Source: an uncultured Rhodospirillaceae bacterium (GTDB lineage Bacteria > Pseudomonadota > Alphaproteobacteria > Azospirillales > Azospirillaceae). Taken from it: a stretch of DNA of 64,000 bases. The stretch lies in assembly GCA_937927415.1 (NCBI GenBank), contig CALBDS010000001.1, forward strand, positions 310,001-374,000, given 5' to 3'. The number at the start of each line of letters is the position of its first letter. Position 1 is the first letter of the stretch. This document shows, piece after piece, positions 25,270 through 32,536 of the stretch. The notes under the pieces were generated by a model. It ran no database searches and had not been told where the DNA came from. It saw nothing but the letters and a program-made list of their open reading frames with translations. Made by a program: the position numbers and the translations under genes.

Positions 25270-26964
25270 TCACGCCGCCGTCACCCCCTGGACCAGGGCG
25301 GCCACCTCGCGGCGCAGGGTTTCGGCCTCTTCCGCCAGACGGTCGGCGGCGGTGCGGACCTGATCGGCGGCCTTCGCGGTGCCGGTGGCATCATCGCGCA
25401 ATGTCTCCACCGTGCCGGCCACCTGTTCGGCCATGCCGCGCGCCTGTTCGGCGTTGCCGGCGATGGCGCGGGCCGAGGTGGTCTGATGGTCCACCGACCG
25501 GGCGATGGCCGCCGCTTCGCCGTCGATCACCGTCACCTGTTCCAGAATGCCGGCGATGCGGTCGGTGGCCCGCGTGGCGGCACCCTTGACCGCGGTCACC
25601 TTGGTGGTGATGTCCTCGGTCATGGTGCGGGTCTGGTTGGCGAGGTTTTTCACCTCTGCCGCCACCACGGCGAATCCCTTGCCGGCCTCGCCCGCGCGCG
25701 CCGCCTCGATGGTGGCGTTCAGGGCCAGAAGGTTGGTCTGTTCCGACACCGTGGCGATCATCTGCACGATGGCGTCCACGTCGGAAATGGCCGACGACAG
25801 GGCTTCCAGTTCCTGGCGGGAGGCTTCGGCCCCTTCCGCCGACCGCCGGGCGGTGGCGGAAGCGCCGCTGACCGCCTGGGAAATCTCGGCGACCGCTTCG
25901 GTGACCGCTTCGGCGGCTTCGCAGACGGCGGCCATGTTGTCCCGCGCCTGAACCGCCGCCGCCGCGGCCTCGGTGCTGCCGCGCTCGGTGCGCTGGGCGG
26001 CGCGCACCTGTTCGGCCGCGGCATCGCGCAGGGCACCCACCGCCCCGTTGACGGTGGCGACGATGCCCGACAGCCGTTCGCCGAAACGCTCGGTCATACG
26101 CAGCACCTCGGTCCGGCGCTCCAGATCCCGGCGGGTGCGGGCCTCCTCCTCCTCGCGCGCGGCGCGCAGCCGTTCGGTTTCCTGCAGCATGTCGCGGAAA
26201 TGCAGGACCGACGCGGCCATTTCGCCAACCTCGTCGCGGCGGTCCCCACCGGGGATGTCCACATCCAGCCGTCCGGCGCGCAGGGCGGCCATGGCGTCGC
26301 GCAGGCGCAGGACCGGCTGGGTCACGCCGCGGCGGATAATCAGCACCGCCGCCGCCAGCGCCAGCAGGATGCCCACCGCCATCAGAACCGAACTGTGCCG
26401 CACCGCCGTGTCGAATTCGTCCTGCAACGCGGCGGACCGCTTTTTCCAAGCGTCCAGATTGGTGTCCATCTGCACCGCCATGTCGTCGTTCATCCGCTCG
26501 ATCAGCGGGTCGATGTCGCGGGCGATGATCGCCTTGGCCTGGGCCAGATCACCGGCGGCCACCCGCTGGCGCACCTGATCGCCAAAGGCCAGCAGCCGGT
26601 CGAAATTGTCGAAATTGGCCTGAAGGGCCGCCCGCTGGTCGGGATAGCCGTCCATGAAGGCGCCGTTCTTCCACCAGAACAGCCGCTTCTGTTCCTTGGA
26701 CGCATCGTCCCACAGGCGGGTGAGGACCGCCGGGTCGTCGGTGTGCAGGAACATGCGGTTGATATCCTTCGCCACCATCTGGAAATGGCGCTGGGCGCGC
26801 CCCCCCATGACCAGGGCCGGGCTTTCGATTTCGACGATGCGTTTGTAGTCGTCCTTCACACGGGTCAGCGTGACGACGGCGTTGGCAAAGATGGCGATTC
26901 CCGCAACCGCCAGCAGCAGGACGGCGATCAGGGATTTTGTGACGATGCGCTGATGGGCCAGCAT
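25270..26964 (-). CDS. Methyl-accepting chemotaxis protein
   Basis: A 564-residue chemoreceptor. TM1 is SLIAVLLLAVAGIAIFANA (about 11-30), a periplasmic helical sensor follows, and TM2 is VLMAVGILLALAAAVLII (about 193-210). HAMP (RRGVTQPVLRLRDAMAALRAG) then leads into the signalling coiled coil with tip motif GKGFAVVAAEVKNLANQT. It is not close to the first chemoreceptor in the sensor part. GGGAGGG precedes the ATG. No pentapeptide tail and no che genes are nearby. Ligand is unknown. Confidence 0.93.
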   Translation of the reverse strand: MLAHQRIVTKSLIAVLLLAVAGIAIFANAVVTLTRVKDDYKRIVEIESPALVMGGRAQRHFQMVAKDINRMFLHTDDPAVLTRLWDDASKEQKRLFWWKNGAFMDGYPDQRAALQANFDNFDRLLAFGDQVRQRVAAGDLAQAKAIIARDIDPLIERMNDDMAVQMDTNLDAWKKRSAALQDEFDTAVRHSSVLMAVGILLALAAAVLIIRRGVTQPVLRLRDAMAALRAGRLDVDIPGGDRRDEVGEMAASVLHFRDMLQETERLRAAREEEEARTRRDLERRTEVLRMTERFGERLSGIVATVNGAVGALRDAAAEQVRAAQRTERGSTEAAAAAVQARDNMAAVCEAAEAVTEAVAEISQAVSGASATARRSAEGAEASRQELEALSSAISDVDAIVQMIATVSEQTNLLALNATIEAARAGEAGKGFAVVAAEVKNLANQTRTMTEDITTKVTAVKGAATRATDRIAGILEQVTVIDGEAAAIARSVDHQTTSARAIAGNAEQARGMAEQVAGTVETLRDDATGTAKAADQVRTAADRLAEEAETLRREVAALVQGVTAA

Positions 26965-27243
26965 TCCAGTCCCTCCCTTCCGCCAGCATGGCTGTCGGAA
27001 ATATTTGGTGGGTAAGAGAGTTCTGGAATTACTCTAAGGAAACCCGCGCCCCGCCTCCAATCGATATTTCCAGTGACTGCGATAGGAAAAAACGATCCCG
27101 GGGAGCGGAATTTTCCAGCGGAACCCGCCATTTTCAGGGGCCAGCCCCTTGTTTTTCCACAGCGGCGCGGGGCGAAGCATGGTTGTCGGGCGGGGGGGAA
27201 CGGCGTATATCAGGATCGTTCTATTCCGAAAGGGGAGGCTGAA

Positions 27244-27678
27244 GTGCTTCGCCGCTGTCTTGCCGCCGCCCGCGCCCTGCTGCTCTCCCTGGCCGCAGCA
27301 CTGGCTGTCCATGCCGCCCCCGCCCTGGCAGCGGAAGGGGCCGCCGCCCTGCCCCCCACCATCAAGATCCGCCCGGTCCTGGTGCCGGTGGTCAGCGTGC
27401 GTGGCGATGTCCAGCGTTACAACCATCTGGAAGTGACGCTGGAACTGATGAACGCCTCCAAGGTGCCGGAAGCGCAGGCCATCGCCCCGCGGCTGCAGGA
27501 CGCCGTTCTCAGCGTGATCTACACCGGGGTGGAAAAGGGCTGGATCGTCAACGGCTCCATCGCCAACGCCCAGGCGGTCCGCCAGAAGATCCTGGAGCGC
27601 AGCGAGGCGCTGATGGGCAAGGCCTCGGTCACCCGCATCCTCATCACCCCGGTCGCCAAACAGGCATCCTGGCCCTGA
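27244..27678 (+). CDS. Secreted FliL-like protein
   Basis: A 144-residue protein starting at a GTG with AAGGGGAGG just upstream. A cleavable-looking signal (LRRCLAAARALLLSLAAALAVHA) ends near APALAAEG. The rest (IKIRPVLVPVVSVRGDV, then a helical LQDAVLSVIYTGVEKGWIVNG, LMGKASVTRILITPV) has the FliL-type layout, like the protein at 15.2 kb but without a proline linker. It is 26 bases before a second gene of the same type. Function is unknown; it may act at the flagellar motor or be a periplasmic offshoot. Confidence 0.6.
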   Translation: MLRRCLAAARALLLSLAAALAVHAAPALAAEGAAALPPTIKIRPVLVPVVSVRGDVQRYNHLEVTLELMNASKVPEAQAIAPRLQDAVLSVIYTGVEKGWIVNGSIANAQAVRQKILERSEALMGKASVTRILITPVAKQASWP

Positions 27679-27703
27679 TCCTGCCGTCAAGGGGGGCTGT
27701 GCC

Positions 27704-28114
27704 ATGACCGCGCACGCCCTGCTCCGTACGTTTCTGACCATCGCCCTGGTAGTCTGTGGCCTGCTGGCCGGATCGGTCCAGCCGGTCCTGGCCGAACGCA
27801 GCACCAGCATAAGCTTTCCCGCCCTGCTGCTGCCCACCGAGCGGGACGGGGTGCTGACCGGCAACGCCCAATTCAACATCATCCTGGAACTGTCCACCCC
27901 CCGCGCTTTGAAACAGGCGGAGGATCGGCGGGCGCAGCTTCAGGACGCGCTGCTGTCAGTGCTGTTCACCGCCATGGCCGATCGGGTGATCGTCAACGGC
28001 GGCATCGAAAACGGCCAGGAGTTGCGCCGCCGGCTGGACGACGCCATCGAACGCATTCTGGGCCACGGCGTGGTGACGCGGGTGATCGTCTTTTCGGCAC
28101 CACAAAAGCTCTGA
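27704..28114 (+). CDS. Secreted FliL-like protein, second copy of the pair
   Basis: A 136-residue protein with a signal peptide (LLRTFLTIALVVCGLLAGSVQPVLAE). Its mature part (TSISFPALLLPTERDGVLTG, LQDALLSVLFTAMADRVIVNG, ILGHGVVTRVIVFS) lines up with the preceding protein: LQDA(V/L)LSV(I/L)(Y/F)T and IVNGxIxNxQxxR occur in both. They look like a tandem duplication that has diverged. AAGGGG precedes the ATG. It is convergent with the DNA ligase gene, 24 bases away. Function is unknown. Confidence 0.6.
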   Translation: MTAHALLRTFLTIALVVCGLLAGSVQPVLAERSTSISFPALLLPTERDGVLTGNAQFNIILELSTPRALKQAEDRRAQLQDALLSVLFTAMADRVIVNGGIENGQELRRRLDDAIERILGHGVVTRVIVFSAPQKL

Positions 28115-28138
28115 CCGTCCCCCCTACCCGTCCACCCC

Positions 28139-29719
28139 CTACCCGTCCACCATGGCTTCCAGAACGGCGAGGGTATCGGCCGTTGCCGCCGGCTCGCCCC
28201 AGCACACCCGCCGGATGCACGGCGCGCGCAGGACCAGACCGCATTTGTGGCGGGTGGAGCGGGCGGCGGCGTCGAACCCCACCTCCACCACCAGTTCCGG
28301 CGGCACTTCGCGCACCGGACCGACGCGGTTGACGGTGTTGGCGGCGATCCAGCGGTCCAGGTCCCGCCGGTCGGCATCGGGCAGCGCCGCCGCGGCCTTG
28401 CCCACCGGCAACAGGTCGGCACCCCGCCTCACCCCGGCGGTGTAGCTGTCGAACGCCGCGGCACCGGGGCCGCTGCCCCGCTGGCCGTACATCAGCACGG
28501 CGCGCACCGTCCGCTCCCGGCGTTTCCACACCCGCCACGCCCCACCCGCGCCCGCCGGGTCATAGGCGGCATCGCGACGCTTCAGAATCAGCCCGCGCAC
28601 GCACGCCCCGGCGATGCCGTCATGAAGCCGCCGGGCCGTCTCCCAATCCTCCAGCGGCAGCAGCGGCGACAGCTCCAGCCGCGGCGACGAGGACGCCGCC
28701 GCGAACCAGTGCTCCAGCCGGGCGCGGCGGGCGGCGAAGGGCAGCGGGCGCAGATCCTCCGTCCCCTCGGCCAGCATGTCGAACAGGCGGACGAACACCG
28801 GCGGCAGCGACGGCACCTTCGCCGTCCGCTTCAGACGCGGCTGGATGGCCGCGGCGGGGAGCGGGGAGAAGGGCGGCCCCTCCTCCGCCGCGGCCAGCAA
28901 TTCCCCCTCGACCGCGCCGTCGAAGGTCACGGCCGCGGCGATTTCGGGAAAAAGGGCCGAGAGATCCTCGCCGTTGCGGCCATAGACCGCCCGCTGCCCG
29001 CCATGCCCCACAAGCTGCACCCGCAGCCCGTCCCATTGCCATTCCATGACCCAAGCGGCGGGGTCGAGCGTCGCCGGTTCCCCAGTCCCCAAAGGCAGCG
29101 CCGGCATGACGGGGCGAAAGACAGCGCCCCCGGCCGCCGCCGGACGCGGCCCCCGCCGCTCCAGCCACGCGAACAGCGGTTCATAAGGGGGGGTAAGGCC
29201 GTGCCAGCATTCTTCCACCGCATGGGCATCCACCCCACCCCACGCGGCCAGCGCCTCCATCACCAGCCGCGGGCCGACATCCACCCGCAAGGTGCCGCCC
29301 GCCAGCTTCAGCAGGGTGTAGCGGCCGACGGCATCCAGGGTGTCCAGCCAGCCTTCCAGCAGTTCCTCCACCCCGCCGCGGGGAACGGTGCCCAGCGCCG
29401 CCGCCACCTCGGCGATGGAGGGCGGCAGGCTGTTGGCGCGCGGCGGCGGATCGGGCCACATCAGCGCCAGGGTTTCCGCCAGATCGCCGACGAAGCCGTG
29501 GGACAGGGCGAACAGCGCCGGATCGGTGCGGCGGGCGGCCAGAGCGCGCAGCACCGCCGGGCGGGCCGGGCGCGCGTTCACCACCCCCAGCAGCACCGCC
29601 AGCCCCCACCCGCGGTCCGGATCGGGGACGGTGGCGGCGTAATCGGCCAGAAGCCGCCGCTTCCCCTCATCCGACGGCATGAAGGCCAGGGCTTCGGCCA
29701 GACGGGCGAAACGCTTCAC
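28139..29719 (-). CDS. Ligase-associated (cisplatin-response type) ATP-dependent DNA ligase, with the catalytic Lys replaced
   Basis: A 526-residue protein, normal for the family (TIGR04120-type). Residues 1-195 are the N-terminal DNA-binding domain (LAEALAFMPSDEGKRRLL, LDALGRYTLL-like region). The nucleotidyltransferase core starts near 200, and the OB-fold ends in the typical VNRVGPVREVPPELVVEV and RSTRHKCGLVLRAP. Motif I should be KxDG, but reads W-Q228-W-D-G (codon CAA, 29036-29038). Motif IV has Arg375 instead of Glu (VRGLILK), and motif V is WRVWK rather than the WWKWK type. Start GTG 29719 overlaps the exonuclease stop (GTGA). It may be catalytically dead or a variant; the frame is otherwise intact. 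Confidence 0.85.
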   Translation of the reverse strand: MKRFARLAEALAFMPSDEGKRRLLADYAATVPDPDRGWGLAVLLGVVNARPARPAVLRALAARRTDPALFALSHGFVGDLAETLALMWPDPPPRANSLPPSIAEVAAALGTVPRGGVEELLEGWLDTLDAVGRYTLLKLAGGTLRVDVGPRLVMEALAAWGGVDAHAVEECWHGLTPPYEPLFAWLERRGPRPAAAGGAVFRPVMPALPLGTGEPATLDPAAWVMEWQWDGLRVQLVGHGGQRAVYGRNGEDLSALFPEIAAAVTFDGAVEGELLAAAEEGPPFSPLPAAAIQPRLKRTAKVPSLPPVFVRLFDMLAEGTEDLRPLPFAARRARLEHWFAAASSSPRLELSPLLPLEDWETARRLHDGIAGACVRGLILKRRDAAYDPAGAGGAWRVWKRRERTVRAVLMYGQRGSGPGAAAFDSYTAGVRRGADLLPVGKAAAALPDADRRDLDRWIAANTVNRVGPVREVPPELVVEVGFDAAARSTRHKCGLVLRAPCIRRVCWGEPAATADTLAVLEAMVDG

Positions 29720-30753
29720 TCCCCCTCCTCCCCTTCCCCGCCGCGGCCGACCAGGGCCAGGGCGCGGGCGCGGATGCCCATCCGGGCCGCCTGATGCGAC
29801 AGGGCATCGTCGCGGCCATGGGTGATCCACACCTCCGCCGGGGAAAGTTCGGCCAGGGTGGCGGTCAACTCGTCCCAATCGGCATGGTCGGAAATCACCA
29901 GCGGCAGTTCCGCCCCCCGCTGCCGCGCCCATTGCCGCACCCGCACCCAGCCGGAGGCCACGGCCAGCACCGGATCGCTGAGTGCTGCCGCCCACCCGCC
30001 GCCCCCGCTCCCCGACACCATCACCACCGCCCCCTTCAGCGCGGCGGCGTCGGCCCCCACGACCGGGCGCAGGTCGCCCAGATCGACCCCGAAACGGGTG
30101 TAGAGGGCGCACAGCGGCTCCAGCGCGCTGTGCAGATAGATGGGGTGGTCATAGCCGGCGGCGCGCAGCAGGGCGATGACCCGCTGGCATTTCCCCAGAG
30201 CATAGACCGACACCACATGACTGCGCTCGGGGAACAGGGCCAGGGAGTGGAGCAGCCGCCCGATCTCCTCCCCCTCCGGCGGGTGGCGGAACACCGGCAG
30301 GGCGAAGGTGGCCTCGGTCACGAACACGTCGCAGGGCACCGGCTCGAACGGGGCACAGGTGGGATCGGGGCGGCGCTTGTAATCCCCCGACACCACCACC
30401 CGCGCGCCCGCGTGCTCCACCACCACCTGGGCGCTGCCCAGCACATGGCCGGCGGGGGCCAGCCGCACCCGCACACCGCACACCGTCAGCGTGTCGCCGC
30501 AGTCCAGCGGCTGGCGCACGGTTCCGGCGGAACGGCCCAGCCGCTGTTCCATGATCGCCAGGGTGGCCGGAGTCGCCAGCACATGGGCATGCCCGCCGCG
30601 GGCGTGGTCGGAATGGCCGTGGGTGACGACGGCACGGTCCACCGCCCGCACCGGATCGATGAAGAAATCCCCCGGCGCGACATACAGCCCGGCGGGTGTG
30701 GGGTAGATCCAGCGGCCAGCCGCCGCCGCACGGGTCACCGACGGGGTGAACAT
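29716..30753 (-). CDS. Ligase-associated DNA exonuclease, metallo-beta-lactamase fold
   Basis: A 345-residue MBL/beta-CASP nuclease of the kind encoded next to the cisplatin-response ligase (TIGR04122-type). The metal-binding motif is THGHSDH (His45, His47, Asp49, His50), followed by GHVLGSAQVVVEH and VVSGDYKRRPDPTCAPFE; a later His is in WITHGRDDALSHQAA. It likely trims DNA ends before ligation. The ATG at 30753 fits the family length; another at 30762 is possible. Its stop codon overlaps the ligase start. It is divergent from the ferredoxin gene. Confidence 0.88.
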   Translation of the reverse strand: MFTPSVTRAAAAGRWIYPTPAGLYVAPGDFFIDPVRAVDRAVVTHGHSDHARGGHAHVLATPATLAIMEQRLGRSAGTVRQPLDCGDTLTVCGVRVRLAPAGHVLGSAQVVVEHAGARVVVSGDYKRRPDPTCAPFEPVPCDVFVTEATFALPVFRHPPEGEEIGRLLHSLALFPERSHVVSVYALGKCQRVIALLRAAGYDHPIYLHSALEPLCALYTRFGVDLGDLRPVVGADAAALKGAVVMVSGSGGGGWAAALSDPVLAVASGWVRVRQWARQRGAELPLVISDHADWDELTATLAELSPAEVWITHGRDDALSHQAARMGIRARALALVGRGGEGEEGE

Positions 30754-30905
30754 CGCCGCCATCCGTCCGAAGATTGATTGTTTGCCTGAATAACCATACT
30801 GATTGTGCGGCCAACAATTCTGTGGCAGTTGACGGTCATCGCGCACCGTTCCCCCGGTGCCGAGATCCTGAGATGACATCCCATTCGACGGAAGGAGCGA
30901 TTCCC

Positions 30906-31292
30906 ATGGCGAACGTCACTTTCTCCGGTCCCATGCTCGACAAGGACATCACCGTGTACGCCGTGGCCGGCGACACCGGCACCCTGCTGAGCCTCGCCAA
31001 GAAGCACAACATTGCCATTCCGTTCCAGTGCCAGGACGGTCAGTGCGGATCGTGTCTGGTGAAGATCACCCACCTGGACACCAACAAGGCGCCGCTGGCG
31101 GTGGACCTGACCGAAAAGGAAAAGGTCACGCTGTCGGTCAACGGCAAGCTGAGCAAGGACCGGCTCCAGGCGGCGGAAAACGATCACCGCCCGCCGCCGT
31201 ACCGTCTGGCCTGCCAGTACATCGTGCGTGACGAAAACATCCTGGTGCAGTTCACCGGCGAACCCGGTGTCGAAATCGACCTGCGCAAGTGA
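30906..31292 (+). CDS. 2Fe-2S ferredoxin resembling FeSII (Shethna protein)
   Basis: A 128-residue ferredoxin with cluster ligands Cys42, Cys47, Cys50 (FQCQDGQCGSCLVKITHLD) and Cys103 (YRLACQYIV), ending FTGEPGVEIDLRK. The longer-than-usual insert between the third and fourth cysteine and these two blocks closely resemble the Azotobacter FeSII protein, which binds nitrogenase under oxygen stress and shields it. This suggests a nitrogen-fixing host, although no nif gene is in the window. Start ATG 30906 has GGAAGGAG. Its role in other oxygen-sensitive systems cannot be excluded. Confidence 0.82.
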   Translation: MANVTFSGPMLDKDITVYAVAGDTGTLLSLAKKHNIAIPFQCQDGQCGSCLVKITHLDTNKAPLAVDLTEKEKVTLSVNGKLSKDRLQAAENDHRPPPYRLACQYIVRDENILVQFTGEPGVEIDLRK

Positions 31293-31297
31293 GTGCC

Positions 31298-31330
31298 GCC
31301 CCTCTCCCGTCCGCGGGGGAGGGGCTTTTT
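31298..31330 (+). terminator. Terminator after the FeSII-like ferredoxin gene
   Basis: GCCCCTCTCCC pairs with GGGGGAGGGGC (one G-T) over a short GTCCGC loop, followed by TTTTT. The next gene, fliG, is convergent, 28 bases beyond. Confidence 0.88.
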
Positions 31331-31358
31331 CCCACCCCCGGCTTGGGCATTGAGGGCG

Positions 31359-32381
31359 TCAGTAGATGAGATCGTTTTCGCCGCTGCCTTCGGCGATGAC
31401 GATTTCGCCGCGGGCGGCAAGGTCCTTGGCAAGCTGGACCATGTACATCTGCGCCTCGTCCACGTCGCGCACGCGCACCGGCCCCATTGCCGCCATGTCT
31501 TCGCGCAGGATCTTGGCCGCGCGTTCGGACATGTTGGAGAAGAACAGGTCCTTCAGCGTTTCCGACGCCCCCTTCAGCGCGGTGCCCAGCTTGGTCTTGT
31601 CCACCACGCGCATCAGCGCCTGCACGCCGGACGGGTCGAGCTTGGACAGATCCTCGAAGGTGAACATCAGCGCCTTGATGCGTTCGGCGCTGTCGCGGTT
31701 GCGCTCCTCCAGGGCCGCCATGAAGCGGTGCTCGGTGGTGCGGTCCAGGTTGTTGAAGATTTCCGCCAGCAGTTCGTGGCTGTCGCGCCGGCTGGTGCGG
31801 GCCAGGTTGGTCATGAACTCGGTGCGCAGCGTGCGTTCCACGTCGTCCAGCACCTCCTTCTGCACCGCTTCCATGCGCAGCATGCGCATGATGACTTCCA
31901 TGGCGAAGCTTTCCGGCAGCAGCGACAGCACGCGGCCCGCGTGCTCGGACCGGATCTTGGACAGCACCACGGCGACGGTCTGGGGGTATTCGTTCTTCAG
32001 ATAGTTGGCGAGCACCGTCTCGTTCACGTTGCCCAGCTTGTCCCACATGGTACGGCCGGCGGGACCACGGATTTCCTCCATGATCGAATCGACCTTGTCC
32101 TTGGGCAGCGTCTTCAACAGCAGCCGCTCGGTGCTGTCGAAGGTGCCAACCAGGGAGCCGGTGGCCGACATCTGTTCGGCGAATTCCACGAACAGGCGTT
32201 CGATCAGGTTGGCCGACACCGTGCCCAGATTGGCCATGACCTGGGACAGTTCCTTGATCTCTTCGTCGTCCATCATGGAAAAGAGCTTCGAGGAATGCTC
32301 TTCGCCCAGTGCCAGCATCATGATCGCCGCTTTTTCAGGCCCCGTAAGGGTGCGGTAATCCTCGCGCACTTTGAGCGCCAT
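31359..32381 (-). CDS. fliG: Flagellar motor switch protein FliG
   Basis: A 340-residue rotor protein. The N-terminal domain that binds the MS ring FliF is GPEKAAIMMLALGEEHSSKLF. The middle domain has the FliM-binding motif as EYPQ (YLKNEYPQTVAVVLSKI), commonly EHPQ. The C-terminal domain with charged torque residues (KALMFTFEDLSKLDPSGVQALMRVVDKTKLGTALKG) ends near residue 340. It is one of several flagellar genes spread in this window, and none other is adjacent. Start ATG is the only sensible one. Confidence 0.96.
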   Translation of the reverse strand: MALKVREDYRTLTGPEKAAIMMLALGEEHSSKLFSMMDDEEIKELSQVMANLGTVSANLIERLFVEFAEQMSATGSLVGTFDSTERLLLKTLPKDKVDSIMEEIRGPAGRTMWDKLGNVNETVLANYLKNEYPQTVAVVLSKIRSEHAGRVLSLLPESFAMEVIMRMLRMEAVQKEVLDDVERTLRTEFMTNLARTSRRDSHELLAEIFNNLDRTTEHRFMAALEERNRDSAERIKALMFTFEDLSKLDPSGVQALMRVVDKTKLGTALKGASETLKDLFFSNMSERAAKILREDMAAMGPVRVRDVDEAQMYMVQLAKDLAARGEIVIAEGSGENDLIY

Positions 32382-32536
32382 GCCCTGACCTCCAACACAA
32401 CGGAAACCGGCGGCGGACGGATCCGATGCTCCGCCGGCGGGGGTGGATTATTGCGAAAATGCATCCGCCCGTCCATGCCCCGCCCGGCGCTTGCCGGAAA
32501 TATGTATGGGACACGAGATATGTGTGGAACGGGGGC

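Noticed and set aside
27073..27243. Upstream extension of the first secreted FliL-like protein
   Set aside because: It would bury the signal peptide; the GTG at 27244 has a strong ribosome site.
31900..32060. Altered FliM-binding motif in FliG (EYPQ rather than EHPQ)
   Set aside because: A conservative change that I believe is common in alphaproteobacterial FliG.
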